From assembly GCA_944390365.1 (NCBI GenBank), contig CALXPW010000001.1, positions 1 through 57,906 of the forward strand: a stretch of 57,906 nt of DNA, written 5' to 3'. A program made the translations under genes and the position numbers. Of this stretch, positions 8,732 to 18,120 are shown piece after piece. Within the stretch, counting starts at the first letter, position 1. Every line of letters starts with the position of its first letter. This stretch comes from an uncultured Clostridia bacterium. Lineage in GTDB: Bacteria > Bacillota > Clostridia > TANB77 > CAG-508. The notes below the pieces were generated by a model, which made no database searches, was not told where the DNA came from, and saw only the letters and a program-made list of their open reading frames with translations.

Positions 8732-11700
8732 CTATCTCTTGACTTCCTCCATAATGTATACCTCAATAATGTCTCCCTCTTTAATGTCATTATAGTTTTC
8801 AATTTGAATACCACATTCAAAACCTTTTGTAACTTCTTTAACATCGTCTTTAAAACGCTTTAATGATGCAAGTTTTCCATCATGTATTACCACATTATCA
8901 CGAATTACTCTTACGCCAGCATTTCTTTCTACTTTTCCATCTAATACATAAGCACCGGCAATAGTTCCAACACTAGATAGTTTGAATGTTTGTCTTACTT
9001 CTACATTTCCTATTACTTTTTCTTCATATACTGGTGCAAGCATACCTTTCATTGCAGCTTCTACATCTTCTATTGCGTTATATATTACAGAATATTGTTT
9101 TATTTCTATTCCATCTTTTTCTGCCATGTCTTTTGCCGCTAAGCTTGGTCTTACATTAAATGCTATAATTATTGCTTTTGCTGCTTTTGCTAGTTGCACA
9201 TCAGATTCTGAAACTGCTCCAACTGCAGAGTGTATAACCCTTACCTTTACCTCTTCATTAGTCAATTTTTCCAATGATTGTTTTAATGCTTGAGCTGTAC
9301 CTTGAACATCAGCTTTAACAATTATTGCAAGTTCTTTTAAGTTTTCGCTTTCCATTTTTTCAAATAGATTACTTAAAGTTACTTTGCTTTGTTCTGCTAA
9401 TTCTTTTTCTCTTTCTTGACGTTTTCTCTTTTCTATTAGGTGTTTAGCCATTTTTTCATCTTTAACTTCGTAGAATGTATCTCCAGCTTCTGGAACATTT
9501 GTAAGTCCCATTATTTCTACTGGTGTAGATGGTCCTGCTTTTTTAATTTTCTGTCCTTTATCATTTCTCATTCCTCTAATTCTACCTATTGAAGTTCCCA
9601 CAACTATTGTATCTCCAACATCTAGTGTACCTCTTTGTACAAGCATTGATGCTATAGGTCCTTTAGATTTATCAAGTCTTGCTTCTATAACTGTACCTTT
9701 AGCTTGTTTTCTTGGATTTGCTTTAAGTTCTTTTACATCTGCTACTAAAAGTATCATTTCAAGTAAGTTTTCTATATTTATGTGTTTTTTAGCAGATATT
9801 GGAACATATATTGTATCTCCACCCCATTCTTCTGGCACTAGTTCATATTCCATCAATTCTTGTTTTATTTTTTCTACGTTTGCTCCTGGTAAATCTATTT
9901 TATTAACAGCAACTATAATTGGTATTTCTGCTGCTTTTGCATGGTTTATAGCTTCAACTGTTTGAGGCATTACACCATCATCTGCTGCAACAACTAATAC
10001 TGCTATATCTGTTATTTGAGCACCTCTTGCTCTCATACTTGTAAATGCTTCATGTCCTGGTGTATCTAAAAATGTAATTTCTCTTCCATTTACATTTACC
10101 ATATATGCACCAATGTGTTGTGTAATTCCTCCTGCTTCTCCTTCTATTACATTTGTGCTTCTTATAGCATCTAGTAATGAAGTTTTACCATGGTCAACGT
10201 GTCCCATTACAACAACTACTGGTGGTCTTGGCTCTAAATCTTCTGGTGCATCTTCTGTATCATCAAATAAAATATCCTCTTCTTTTACTTCTGTCTTTTT
10301 ATTTGCTGTAATTCCAAATTCACTAGCAACTAAAAATGCTGTATCGAAGTCTAAAGTATTATTTATTGTAGCCATTATTCCTAGTGTAAATAATTTTTTA
10401 ATTACTTCTGCTGTAGTCTTTTTCATTTCTTGTGCTAAATCTTTTACTGTAATATTTTCTGGAATAGTAATTTCTTTAAGTTCAAATATTTTTTGTTTAT
10501 TTCTTTGCTCATCATCTTTTTGAACTTTCTTTTTGTTTTTCTTGCCTCTTGCAGTAGTTAAATCATAATATTCAAGCATTCCACCATCTTGCTCTGTAAA
10601 CATATTTGATAAGCTATCAACTTGTTTTAAATCTTTTAATTTACCAGTATCAAACTCTTCAAATTGACTACTTCTTCTTGATTTATTAGCCTTTTTAATT
10701 GATTTTGTTTCATCATATTGACGACTAGCTTTTTGTTTATCAATTGCTTTACTACTATAATCCCTTTGATTTTCTTTTTCTACAATTTCAGTTGTCATTA
10801 TATTTTTAATATTTTTGTCTATTCCCTTTTCATCTAATGGTCTTCTATTATTGTTGCCAAATCTATTATTTTGATTATTTCTAAAGTTATTATTTCCGTT
10901 TTGACCATTTCTATTAAACTTTTCGTTGTTTTGATTATTATTTCTATAATTTTGGTTTCTGTCATTTCTCATATTATTATTCCTAAAATTCTGATTTCTA
11001 TTGTTTCCTCTCTCATTATTATATCTATTGTTATTAGTATTATTATAATTATTTGAATTTCTATTTTGGTAATTATTCTCTCTAAATTCTCTTTTAGGAG
11101 TACTAATATTTTCTTTAGAAGTAACTACCTGTTTAACCTCTTTTTTATCTTCTCCTTTTTCTACAGGTTTAGTTTCTTTTATTTCTTCTTTAGCTTCTGT
11201 TTTAGTTTCTTCGACTTTTTCTTGCTTTACTTCTTCTTTAACTACTTTAGGTTCTTCTTCTTTCTCTTCTTTTACAACTTTTTTAGGCTCTTCTTTTTTT
11301 GGCTCTTCCTTTGGTTTAAGTCCAAAAAGTTCACTTACTGTAAGAGGTTTTGTTTGTTTGTTTCTATATACAATATTGTAGTCATTTTTATTTCTTCTTT
11401 CCACAAATCCAACATCTTTTTTGCTATTTTCATGGATTTTATTCTCATTTTCAGCCTTTTTCTCTTCTTCCTCCGAAATTATAACTTCACGTCTAATAAT
11501 AACAGGAGTCTCGTTTTTCTTAGTATTTGAAGAAGTAGAATCTTTTTTGGCGTTTTTAGAATTTTGATTACTTTCCTCTTTCTTTCCTGCATTTTGCTTT
11601 CCAGAGATTTTCTCTTTTATTTTGTTTGCTTGTTCCTCATCGATAGCACTTAAGTGACTAGTCACATCCAACCCTAAATCATTTGCTATTTTTATTACTT

Positions 11701-11755
11701 CTTTACTTGTTAAACCTACTTCTTTTGCTATTTCGTGTATTTTTATCTTACCCAA
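8732..11755 (-). CDS. infB: translation initiation factor IF-2
   Basis: GTPase that delivers fMet-tRNA to the 30S subunit. An IF2_N domain ([12 protein letters not shown]) opens the protein. A charged E/K-rich region is followed by a long Asn/Arg-rich low-complexity linker (about residues 220-320). A second IF2_N domain (about 435-490) precedes the G domain with GHVDHGKTS near 515, DTPGHEAF and NKIDLP, then domains II to IV. The frame opens at ATG 11770, but a TTG at 11755 has GGGGGTG 6 bp upstream and yields the classical start MGKIKIHE, so I prefer it. It overlaps the ylxQ stop by 8 bp. At about 1007 residues it is long for IF-2 because of the linker. Confidence 0.95.
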   Translation of the reverse strand: MGKIKIHEIAKEVGLTSKEVIKIANDLGLDVTSHLSAIDEEQANKIKEKISGKQNAGKKEESNQNSKNAKKDSTSSNTKKNETPVIIRREVIISEEEEKKAENENKIHENSKKDVGFVERRNKNDYNIVYRNKQTKPLTVSELFGLKPKEEPKKEEPKKVVKEEKEEEPKVVKEEVKQEKVEETKTEAKEEIKETKPVEKGEDKKEVKQVVTSKENISTPKREFRENNYQNRNSNNYNNTNNNRYNNERGNNRNQNFRNNNMRNDRNQNYRNNNQNNEKFNRNGQNGNNNFRNNQNNRFGNNNRRPLDEKGIDKNIKNIMTTEIVEKENQRDYSSKAIDKQKASRQYDETKSIKKANKSRRSSQFEEFDTGKLKDLKQVDSLSNMFTEQDGGMLEYYDLTTARGKKNKKKVQKDDEQRNKQKIFELKEITIPENITVKDLAQEMKKTTAEVIKKLFTLGIMATINNTLDFDTAFLVASEFGITANKKTEVKEEDILFDDTEDAPEDLEPRPPVVVVMGHVDHGKTSLLDAIRSTNVIEGEAGGITQHIGAYMVNVNGREITFLDTPGHEAFTSMRARGAQITDIAVLVVAADDGVMPQTVEAINHAKAAEIPIIVAVNKIDLPGANVEKIKQELMEYELVPEEWGGDTIYVPISAKKHINIENLLEMILLVADVKELKANPRKQAKGTVIEARLDKSKGPIASMLVQRGTLDVGDTIVVGTSIGRIRGMRNDKGQKIKKAGPSTPVEIMGLTNVPEAGDTFYEVKDEKMAKHLIEKRKRQEREKELAEQSKVTLSNLFEKMESENLKELAIIVKADVQGTAQALKQSLEKLTNEEVKVRVIHSAVGAVSESDVQLAKAAKAIIIAFNVRPSLAAKDMAEKDGIEIKQYSVIYNAIEDVEAAMKGMLAPVYEEKVIGNVEVRQTFKLSSVGTIAGAYVLDGKVERNAGVRVIRDNVVIHDGKLASLKRFKDDVKEVTKGFECGIQIENYNDIKEGDIIEVYIMEEVKR

Positions 11756-12068
11756 TAGCTTCACCCCCATTTATTATTTTTATAATTTCTTTTGAAAAAT
11801 TTATATCTTTTATACCTATAACAGCTTTATTAGACTGTCCTATAGCATTACTCATTTCTTCTATATTTAAAATTTCAAAGATTGGCACTTTCTTTTCATT
11901 ACAAATGTTTTTAAAATTCATTTTTGTCCTTTCTGCTGCATCTGTTGCAATAATTATTAGTTTAACCTTGTTACTCTCTATATCTTGCTTACATGCTTCT
12001 GTTCCAAAGCTTAACTTTCCTGCTCTTCTAGCTAAGCCCAATAATCCACAAATTTTACTATTTATCAA
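11748..12068 (-). CDS. ylxQ: L7Ae/L30e-family ribosome-associated protein (YlxQ-like)
   Basis: Small K-turn RNA-binding protein of the L7Ae family. It shows the N-terminal pattern [18 protein letters not shown] and LIIIATDAA, then KVPIFEI. The length is 106 residues. Two TTG codons (12071 and 12068) can start it; the second is better spaced from GAGGTG. It overlaps the end of ylxR, and its own end overlaps the start of infB, so translational coupling is likely. Its position between ylxR and infB is conserved in Firmicutes. Confidence 0.9.
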   Translation of the reverse strand: MINSKICGLLGLARRAGKLSFGTEACKQDIESNKVKLIIIATDAAERTKMNFKNICNEKKVPIFEILNIEEMSNAIGQSNKAVIGIKDINFSKEIIKIINGGEAIG

Positions 12069-12319
12069 CAATTACACCTCTTAAGCTTTCATAAATTTCT
12101 TCTGATATTTTTGTTCCAAATGCTTTTTCTAGTCTTTTTGTCTTAATCGCTTTTTCTAAACAAGCTATATCATTACAAATATATGCACCTCTGCCATTTG
12201 CTTTTCCCGTTTTATCTATACTAATAATTCCCTCTTTATTTTTTACTATTCGTATTAAATCTTTTTTATCTTTTCCGAGAATTACAACCTATACATGTTC
12301 TTTGTGGTAAAGTTTTCAA
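12058..12319 (-). CDS. ylxR: YlxR family protein, frame-disrupted at a CGG codon
   Basis: Small RNA-binding-type protein of the DUF448 family found between nusA and ylxQ. A TTG start at 12319 with AGGG upstream begins KTLPQRTCIGCNS, the conserved YlxR opening. The next codon is CGG at 12277-12275, and frame 0 stops two codons later. Skipping the C gives G-K-D-K-K-D-L-I-R-I-V and then the complete family body with TGKANGRGAYIC, ending at TAG 12060-12058. All later motifs are intact, so this does not look like old decay. See the CGG finding. Without recoding the product would be a peptide of about 16 residues. Confidence 0.85.
12275..12277 (-). other. candidate +1 recoding site (CGG) in ylxR
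   Basis: The minus-strand context is TCT-CGG-AAA-AGA-TAA in frame 0. Reading TCT-(C)-GGA-AAA-GAT restores the conserved YlxR sequence. Confidence 0.6.
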
Positions 12320-12358
12320 TAAAATCCCTCTTTTCTATTTTATTCAGCTTGCCCCATA

Positions 12359-13516
12359 TTATTCTTCATTAGAATCTTCTTGAACTTCTTCTACCTCTTC
12401 TGTTTCTACATTTTCATTTAACTTAGCTAGCATCTCTCTAAATTGTGATTCGCTCTTAATGTCTATTTTCCAGTTTGTAAGTCTTGCTACTAGTCTTGCA
12501 TTTTGTCCAGCTTTTCCTATTGCTAATGATAATTGGTCATCTCTAACAATTACTTGTGCAAATTTTTCTTCTGGTTTTACATCTACTGCCATAACCTCAG
12601 CTGGTAATAATGCTGCAGATATATATGTTGCAGGGTCTTCAGACCATTCTATAACATCTATTTTTTCTCCATTTAGCTCATTTATAATGTTTTGAATACG
12701 TATTCCTTTTTGTCCAACACAAGAACCAACTGGATCTATGTTTTCATTTGATGAATATACTGCTACCTTACATCTATTTCCTGGATCTCTTGAAACTCCT
12801 TTTATTTCAATTAGTCCTTCATATATTTCTGGTATTTCTAATTCGAATAACTTTCTTACAAAATCATTATGTGCTCTCGATACTATAACTTGTGGTGCTC
12901 CTTTTGTACCTCTTTCTACATCTACTATATAAGCACGAATTTTATCATTTACTTTATATTTTTCTGTTGGTATTTGTTCTTTTACCGGCATAATACCTTC
13001 AAGTTTTCCTAAATCTAAAACAACAGTTCCACCATCTGCTTTTTGAACTATACCAGAAACAATTTCACCTTTTCTTTCATTAAATTCGTCAAATAAAAAG
13101 TTTCTTGAAGCTTCTCTTATTTTTTGTACTATTACTTGTTTTGCTGTTTGTGCTGCAATTCTTCCAAAGTTTTTAGGAACTTGCTCAATCTCTGCCTTAT
13201 CTCCAACTTCTAATTTACTATTTATTCTTTTTGCATCTTCTAAACTTATTTGTAATTTGTCATTTTCTACATCTTCTGGCTTTTCTACAACATCTTTTTC
13301 TGCATACACATGTATTTCTCCAGTTTCCTTGTCCATTGTTATTCTAACATTTTCTGCTGAATCAAAATTTCTTTTATATGCTGTAACTAATGCTGTTTCT
13401 ATTGCTTCTAGTAAGTAATCCTTTTTTATACCTTTTTCTTTTTCTAGTTCATCCATTGCTATTATTAGTTCGCTACTATCTATTGCTTGGTTATTTGTTT
13501 TAGATACTTTCTTCAT
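12359..13516 (-). CDS. nusA: transcription termination/antitermination factor NusA
   Basis: RNA polymerase-binding factor acting in pausing, termination and antitermination. It has the N-terminal domain (about 1-125), an S1 domain with EIVSGIVQKADGGTVVLDLGKLEGIMP, and two KH domains with VGSCVGQKGIRIQNI and LAIGKAGQNARLVARLTNWKI written here as overlapping core words. The tail is acidic, and the proteobacterial C-terminal repeats are missing, as is usual for Firmicutes. It lies 18 bp downstream of rimP and just upstream of ylxR. Confidence 0.96.
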   Translation of the reverse strand: MKKVSKTNNQAIDSSELIIAMDELEKEKGIKKDYLLEAIETALVTAYKRNFDSAENVRITMDKETGEIHVYAEKDVVEKPEDVENDKLQISLEDAKRINSKLEVGDKAEIEQVPKNFGRIAAQTAKQVIVQKIREASRNFLFDEFNERKGEIVSGIVQKADGGTVVLDLGKLEGIMPVKEQIPTEKYKVNDKIRAYIVDVERGTKGAPQVIVSRAHNDFVRKLFELEIPEIYEGLIEIKGVSRDPGNRCKVAVYSSNENIDPVGSCVGQKGIRIQNIINELNGEKIDVIEWSEDPATYISAALLPAEVMAVDVKPEEKFAQVIVRDDQLSLAIGKAGQNARLVARLTNWKIDIKSESQFREMLAKLNENVETEEVEEVQEDSNEE

Positions 13517-13534
13517 TTTTCTTAATTCCTCCCT

Positions 13535-14017
13535 TTAATTTAAACTGTTCCAGTCAAATACGGTTTTTATTTGAGAAATATCTTTTCTGTTTATTGATAT
13601 TTCTTCTTTGTCTAATTGTAACATAATATTATTTTCGTCAAATTCTTTTAATATACCTATAATTTCCTTTTGCTTTTTTCCTAAGATATCTATTTGCTTA
13701 AATAGACTTATTTGTACTTCTTTTCCTATATTATCCTTTAAGTGCTTATCTTTTCTTAGTATTTTCTCTACTCCTGTAGAAGAAACTTCTAAGAAATATT
13801 GGTCTTTTATATAGTTTGCATTATCTAGTAAATCATTTATACCATCATTTACTTTTTCGCAGTCATTTAGGTCTATACTGCCATTTGGCTTTTCTATAAA
13901 TATGCGTAGAATGTAGTTTTGGCCTTCTTTAACATATTGTACATCATAAAGTTCATAGCCCAAATCTTCTATTTTTTGTTTTACTAGATTTTCTATCTTT
14001 TCTTCTATATTTGCCAT
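13535..14017 (-). CDS. rimP: ribosome maturation factor RimP
   Basis: Assists early 30S subunit maturation. It shows the family elements LGYELYDVQYVKEG, LRIFIEKPNGSIDLNDCEKVN and the conserved EVSSTGVEKILRK. The length is 160 residues. It is the first gene of the leftward translation operon; an ATG at 14017 has AAAGGAGAGAC upstream. A hairpin leader and a near-consensus promoter precede it. Confidence 0.95.
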   Translation of the reverse strand: MANIEEKIENLVKQKIEDLGYELYDVQYVKEGQNYILRIFIEKPNGSIDLNDCEKVNDGINDLLDNANYIKDQYFLEVSSTGVEKILRKDKHLKDNIGKEVQISLFKQIDILGKKQKEIIGILKEFDENNIMLQLDKEEISINRKDISQIKTVFDWNSLN

Positions 14018-14046
14018 AGTCTCTCCTTTTTCCTTTTATACGTACA

Positions 14047-14073
14047 GAAGAGTGGAATTTGCTTCCACTCTTC
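14047..14073 (-). promoter_or_regulatory. leader hairpin upstream of rimP
   Basis: An 11-bp stem (GAAGAGTGGAA and its complement) with a 5-nt loop lies within the presumed 5' leader of the rimP operon, about 30 bp before the start codon. It is not followed by a T run in the transcript direction, so it is not a plain terminator. Feedback by an operon product such as NusA is conceivable but untested. Confidence 0.5.
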
Positions 14074-14092
14074 TTCTCTTTATGCCATTACT

Positions 14093-14121
14093 ATTATACA
14101 TTACTTTTTAAGTAATTGCAA
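14093..14121 (-). promoter_or_regulatory. sigma-A promoter of the rimP-infB operon
   Basis: Minus strand TTGCAA (14121-14116), 17-bp spacer, TATAAT (14098-14093). The expected start site is near 14086. Confidence 0.85.
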
Positions 14122-14229
14122 TAGTTTTTGGAAATTTTTTCTATTTTTGTTTTTTTCCAATTTTTTCCTTGAATATTTTTTGTATGTGTTATAAAATATA
14201 CCAAGATAATTTTATGAAAGGAAAAAGTT

Positions 14230-15954
14230 ATGAAGTATAAAAGAAAATTGTATGATGCCGATAAAATAAATAATTTTAGAGAATTGGTTAAAAGATATTC
14301 TGAAAAATATTCTGACGAAATAGCTTTTGAATACAAAGAAAATCCTAGTTCAAAAGACCATATAAAAATTACTTATTCTCAATTTGCAAGTGATATAAAG
14401 TCACTTGGCACGGCTTTAATAAATACTGGACTTTCTAAAAAGAAAGTAGCTATAATTTCGCCTAACAGATATGAATGGTGTGTTAGTTACTTAGCTATAA
14501 CAACATCAGATATGGTTGTTGTGCCTCTTGATAGAGCCTTACCAGATAATGAGATTGAAGACTTAATTATTAGAAGTGAAGCAGAAGCAGTTATTTTTGA
14601 TAAAAAATATGTTGAAGTTTTTTCTAAACTAGCTAAAGAGAAAAAATCTAATTTGTCCCAATTTATATGTATGGACAATATAGATGGATTTACTACATAT
14701 TCTAGCTTAATCCAAAAAGGTCACTCTCTATTGGTTAATGGAGATACTAAATATGATAATGTTGTAATTGATAATAAAAAAATGTCTATTATGCTTTTCA
14801 CATCTGGCACTACATCAATTTCAAAAGCAGTTGCTCTTTCACAATCTAACATTTGCGAGGATATTTATGCCTTAGCTCAAATGACTGATATTAGAAAAGA
14901 AGATACATTTTTATCGTTTTTACCATTACACCACACTTTTGAATCTACTTGTACATTCTTGTATGGAACATTTTCTGGCATTACAGTTGCATTTTGTGAT
15001 GGACTAAAATATGTGCAAAAAAATTTAGCAGAGTTTAAAGTAACAGGTTTTGTATGTGTACCTTTAATGCTTGAAATTATGTATAAAAAAATTAAAAAAG
15101 GAATTGAAGAGCAAGGTAAAGCAAAGCTTGTAGCTACAATGTCCAAAATAAGTAATGGTTTGCTAAAAATAGGCATTGATATACGTAGAAAGGTATTTAA
15201 ACAAATACTAGACAATTTAGGTGGAAAGCTTAGAATATTGATAGCTGGTGGTGCAGCTATGAGCAAAGATGCAATTCAAGGATTTTTAGATTTAGGTATT
15301 AACTTATTGCAAGGATATGGGTTAACCGAAACTTCTCCTGTTGTTGCTGGAGAAAATGATAAATGTAAAAGATGTGGCTCTGTTGGTTTCCCTCTTCCAG
15401 GAATAAATGTAAAAATTGCAAATCCTGATAAAGATGGAATTGGTGAGGTAGCTGTACAAGCTCCTACCGTAATGCTTGGATACGTGGACAATCCAGAAGC
15501 AACAAATGAGGTCTTAAAAGATGACTGGTTTTATACTGGTGATTTAGGATATTTTGATAAGGATGGATTTTTGTTTATTACTGGTAGAAAGAAAGATGTA
15601 ATAGTTCTTAAAAACGGCAAGAATATCTTCCCTGAAGAAATAGAAATCTTGATAAATAAATTACCTTACGTATCTGAAAGTATGGTGTTTGGACGTCCTT
15701 TAGAAGATGGAGATTATAAGATTTGTGCTAAGATTGTATATAACAAAGATGTAGTAAATGAAATGTTTCCTAACATTTCTAAAGAAGATTTGCACAAAAA
15801 AGTTTGGGATGATATAAAAGAAAATGTTAATCACAAAATGCCAGCATATAAATATATTAGAGAAATTATTTTGACAGATACTCCTTTAATTAAGACTACT
15901 ACTCAAAAAGTAAAAAGGCAAGAAGAATTGAAAGTAATTTTAGGAGAAGCATAA
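14230..15954 (+). CDS. AMP-binding long-chain acyl-CoA (or acyl-ACP) synthetase
   Basis: ANL-superfamily enzyme that activates a fatty acid through an acyl-adenylate. The P-loop MLFTSGTTSISKAV is near residue 187, YGLTETSPV near 362, YTGDLGYFDKDGFLFITGR near 440 and the catalytic Lys region KTTTQKVKR at the C-terminus. The 574-residue length fits FadD-like synthetases. It is divergent from the rimP operon; GAAAGGA precedes ATG 14230. Whether CoA or ACP is the acceptor cannot be read from the sequence. Confidence 0.88.
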   Translation: MKYKRKLYDADKINNFRELVKRYSEKYSDEIAFEYKENPSSKDHIKITYSQFASDIKSLGTALINTGLSKKKVAIISPNRYEWCVSYLAITTSDMVVVPLDRALPDNEIEDLIIRSEAEAVIFDKKYVEVFSKLAKEKKSNLSQFICMDNIDGFTTYSSLIQKGHSLLVNGDTKYDNVVIDNKKMSIMLFTSGTTSISKAVALSQSNICEDIYALAQMTDIRKEDTFLSFLPLHHTFESTCTFLYGTFSGITVAFCDGLKYVQKNLAEFKVTGFVCVPLMLEIMYKKIKKGIEEQGKAKLVATMSKISNGLLKIGIDIRRKVFKQILDNLGGKLRILIAGGAAMSKDAIQGFLDLGINLLQGYGLTETSPVVAGENDKCKRCGSVGFPLPGINVKIANPDKDGIGEVAVQAPTVMLGYVDNPEATNEVLKDDWFYTGDLGYFDKDGFLFITGRKKDVIVLKNGKNIFPEEIEILINKLPYVSESMVFGRPLEDGDYKICAKIVYNKDVVNEMFPNISKEDLHKKVWDDIKENVNHKMPAYKYIREIILTDTPLIKTTTQKVKRQEELKVILGEA

Positions 15955-16001
15955 AACAATCAAGTGATTGGTGGATATTTCGCCAATCACTTGATTGTTT
16001 G
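15954..16001. terminator. bidirectional terminator between convergent genes
   Basis: A long stem of about 18 bp (15954-15971 with 15983-16000) ends the synthetase gene and abuts the stop codon of the RNase G gene, so it can terminate both. Confidence 0.85.
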
Positions 16002-17192
16002 TTAATCACTACTCCACATATGTTTACGTGTCATTTCTAGTAAATTTAGCTTCGAAAAACCTACAATTTGTGTTTTAGACCTGTCCTTTTTTAAATTTTC
16101 TTTAAGTAATTCTATTGTTTTTTCTTCGTTTTCTTTTTCTTGCATATCTATATAGTCTATAATAATTATTCCACCAATATCTCTTAACCTTAGTTGCTTT
16201 GCTATTTCAATTGTAGCCTCTTTGTTTACTGTAAACGTGGTATGCTCTAAATCTTGCTTTCCTGTGTATTTTCCAGAATTTACATCTATTGCAGTTAAAG
16301 CTTCAGTTTTGTCAATTGTGATAAAGCCTCCACATTTAAGCCATATTTTTCTGTTTTTTAATTGTTCAAGTTGCTTTTCTAAATCATACATGTTTAGTAT
16401 GTCTTTTCTTGCTATTAACTCTATTTTTTTATTTTCTACTTTTAGCCTGTTAAATATTTCAACATATACTTTTTCATCATCTACACAAATTCTATTTAAT
16501 CCTCGGTCTATTAAGTCTGTTAGCATTCTTTCTAATATACTTTCGCTTTTATATATTAGTTTTGGTTGTATGTTTTTATTCTCTTTTTCTTTATTATATT
16601 GCCTTTCTATTTCTTTATATTGGTTTACTATTTTAGCTAAATCCTTTGCAATTTCCTCTTCACTTTTTCCAACTGCCGATGTTCTAACAATTGCTCCATA
16701 ACCATCTGGAAGATTTTTCTTTACTATATTCTTTAATCTTTCTCTTTCTTCTTCTTTATCAATTTTTTGTGATATTGTTATAAAATTTTGACTTGGCATT
16801 AACACTACAAACCTGCCAGGCAAACTTAAATGTGTAGAAATTCTAGCTCCTTTAATGCTAGTGCTATCTTTTCGTACTTGCACTAAAATTGGCATACCTT
16901 GCTTTAAATAATCTTTTATATTATATTTAGAAAATTTTTCATTTTTGTTTCCAGTTTCATCACTTACTTTTGGAATAATATCTCGTATGTGTATAAATGT
17001 ATTTTTTTCTTGTCCAATATTAACAAAGGCAGACTGCATTCCTGGTAATACATTTTCTACTATTCCTAGATATATGTTTCCTTCTATTTTTTCTTTGTCT
17101 GGTTTTTCTTCATATTTTTCTATTAAAATTCCGTTTTCTACTAACAATATTTTTGTTCCATCGTTACTAGTATTTACTAATAATTCCTGCAT
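16002..17192 (-). CDS. rng: ribonuclease E/G family protein (RNase G-like)
   Basis: Endoribonuclease of the RNase E/G family, acting in rRNA and mRNA processing. An S1 domain with GNIYLGIVENVLPGMQSAFVNIG starts near residue 38. The DNase I-like catalytic region has TAIDVNSGKYTG (magnesium-binding Asp) and IIIIDYIDM, followed by NLLEMTRKH. At 396 residues it ends shortly after the catalytic domain and lacks the CPxC zinc-link and C-terminal extension found in longer homologues. It is followed by the terminator at 15954-16001 and preceded by pth. Confidence 0.9.
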   Translation of the reverse strand: MQELLVNTSNDGTKILLVENGILIEKYEEKPDKEKIEGNIYLGIVENVLPGMQSAFVNIGQEKNTFIHIRDIIPKVSDETGNKNEKFSKYNIKDYLKQGMPILVQVRKDSTSIKGARISTHLSLPGRFVVLMPSQNFITISQKIDKEEERERLKNIVKKNLPDGYGAIVRTSAVGKSEEEIAKDLAKIVNQYKEIERQYNKEKENKNIQPKLIYKSESILERMLTDLIDRGLNRICVDDEKVYVEIFNRLKVENKKIELIARKDILNMYDLEKQLEQLKNRKIWLKCGGFITIDKTEALTAIDVNSGKYTGKQDLEHTTFTVNKEATIEIAKQLRLRDIGGIIIIDYIDMQEKENEEKTIELLKENLKKDRSKTQIVGFSKLNLLEMTRKHMWSSD

Positions 17193-17208
17193 ACATTTCC
17201 TTTCTGGA

Positions 17209-17775
17209 TTAACTCTTTAAATTATACTTATTCATAGTATTATCAATTCCATTTTTTATCCAAAATTTTATTGCTTGAACAGCTTCGTCCTGTCCTTGCT
17301 CAAGAACTTTCTTTTCTTCTTCATCTATTTGACCAATTACATAGTCAATTCTGTCATACTCTCCACTTGGTCTTCCTATTCCAACTCTTATACGTGAAAA
17401 ATTTTCAGAATTCAAGCAATTAACCATTGATTTCATTCCATTATGTGAACCTGGTCCACCTTTTGCCCTTATTCTAATTGTTCCTACATCTGTGTCCATA
17501 TCATCATAAATTACTATAATATTTTCTAGTGGTTCTTTATAGAAATTAACAAACTCCCTTGCAGATTCCCCACTGTTATTCATAAATGTTTGGGGTTTAA
17601 TTAAAATTACTTTTTCCCCTTCTATAATTCCAGTACCATATATTGCATTAAATTTTGTTCTATTTAAGCTTATATCATTTTCTTTAGCCAGTTTGTTAAT
17701 AACATCAAAGCCCATATTATGCCTTGTGTTAGAGTATTCTGGTTCTGGATTTCCTAAACCTATTATTATATACAT
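17209..17775 (-). CDS. pth: peptidyl-tRNA hydrolase
   Basis: Recycles peptidyl-tRNA released from ribosomes. It shows IIGLGNPEPEYSNTRHNMGFDVI with the catalytic His, the PQTFMNNSGE motif, IYDDMDTDVGTIRIR and GGPGSHNGMKSM. The length of 188 is typical. It lies 16 bp upstream of the RNase G gene in the same direction. Confidence 0.95.
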   Translation of the reverse strand: MYIIIGLGNPEPEYSNTRHNMGFDVINKLAKENDISLNRTKFNAIYGTGIIEGEKVILIKPQTFMNNSGESAREFVNFYKEPLENIIVIYDDMDTDVGTIRIRAKGGPGSHNGMKSMVNCLNSENFSRIRVGIGRPSGEYDRIDYVIGQIDEEEKKVLEQGQDEAVQAIKFWIKNGIDNTMNKYNLKS

Positions 17776-17807
17776 TTTGCCCTTTCCTCTCGTTTTGTAT
17801 ATTGAAA

Positions 17808-18120
17808 TTACATTGAATGATATATATCTTCTAACCTTTTCTTACACATATCTATTTCTCTTTGTATTCTCATATTTATTTCTACTGTATCTTCCTTTTT
17901 CTTTATTTCAAGCATATCTCTAATATTATCTACTGTATCATATATATTTTTTAAATTTAGTGTTGTTGTCATACTATTTTTTCTTCCACTTATATAGTGA
18001 TGAACTGGGAAATCTGCTATCAAATATTTTTCTGATTTCATTACTCCTTTATATATAAATAGTACATCTTCATAATATCTGTGTTCTACAAATCTAATAT
18101 TATATTTGTTTAAAAACTCT
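17808..18120 (-). pseudogene. C-terminal remnant of a family 2 glycosyltransferase
   Basis: An open frame of 77 codons starts at ATG 18041, but the same frame is open further upstream to about 18120. There it reads EFLNKYNIRFVEHRYYEDV, then FIYKG, FPVHHYISGRKNSMT. This is the typical C-terminal part of a GT2 glycosyltransferase (acidic YED followed by a Y-x-Y-x-x-R-x-N-S motif). The nucleotide-binding GT-A domain is absent. The frame runs directly into the truncated GT4 gene upstream, which suggests that a deletion joined two former glycosyltransferase genes. Confidence 0.7.

Noticed and set aside
11066-11530. Long open frames antisense to infB, mgtA and other genes
   Set aside because: They are shadows of AT-rich coding sequence on the opposite strand, Phe/Ser-rich, with no ribosome binding site or family resemblance.
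17808-18041. Independent 77-residue hypothetical gene
   Set aside because: Its frame is open upstream of the ATG and carries GT2 C-terminal motifs, so it is better explained as a gene remnant.
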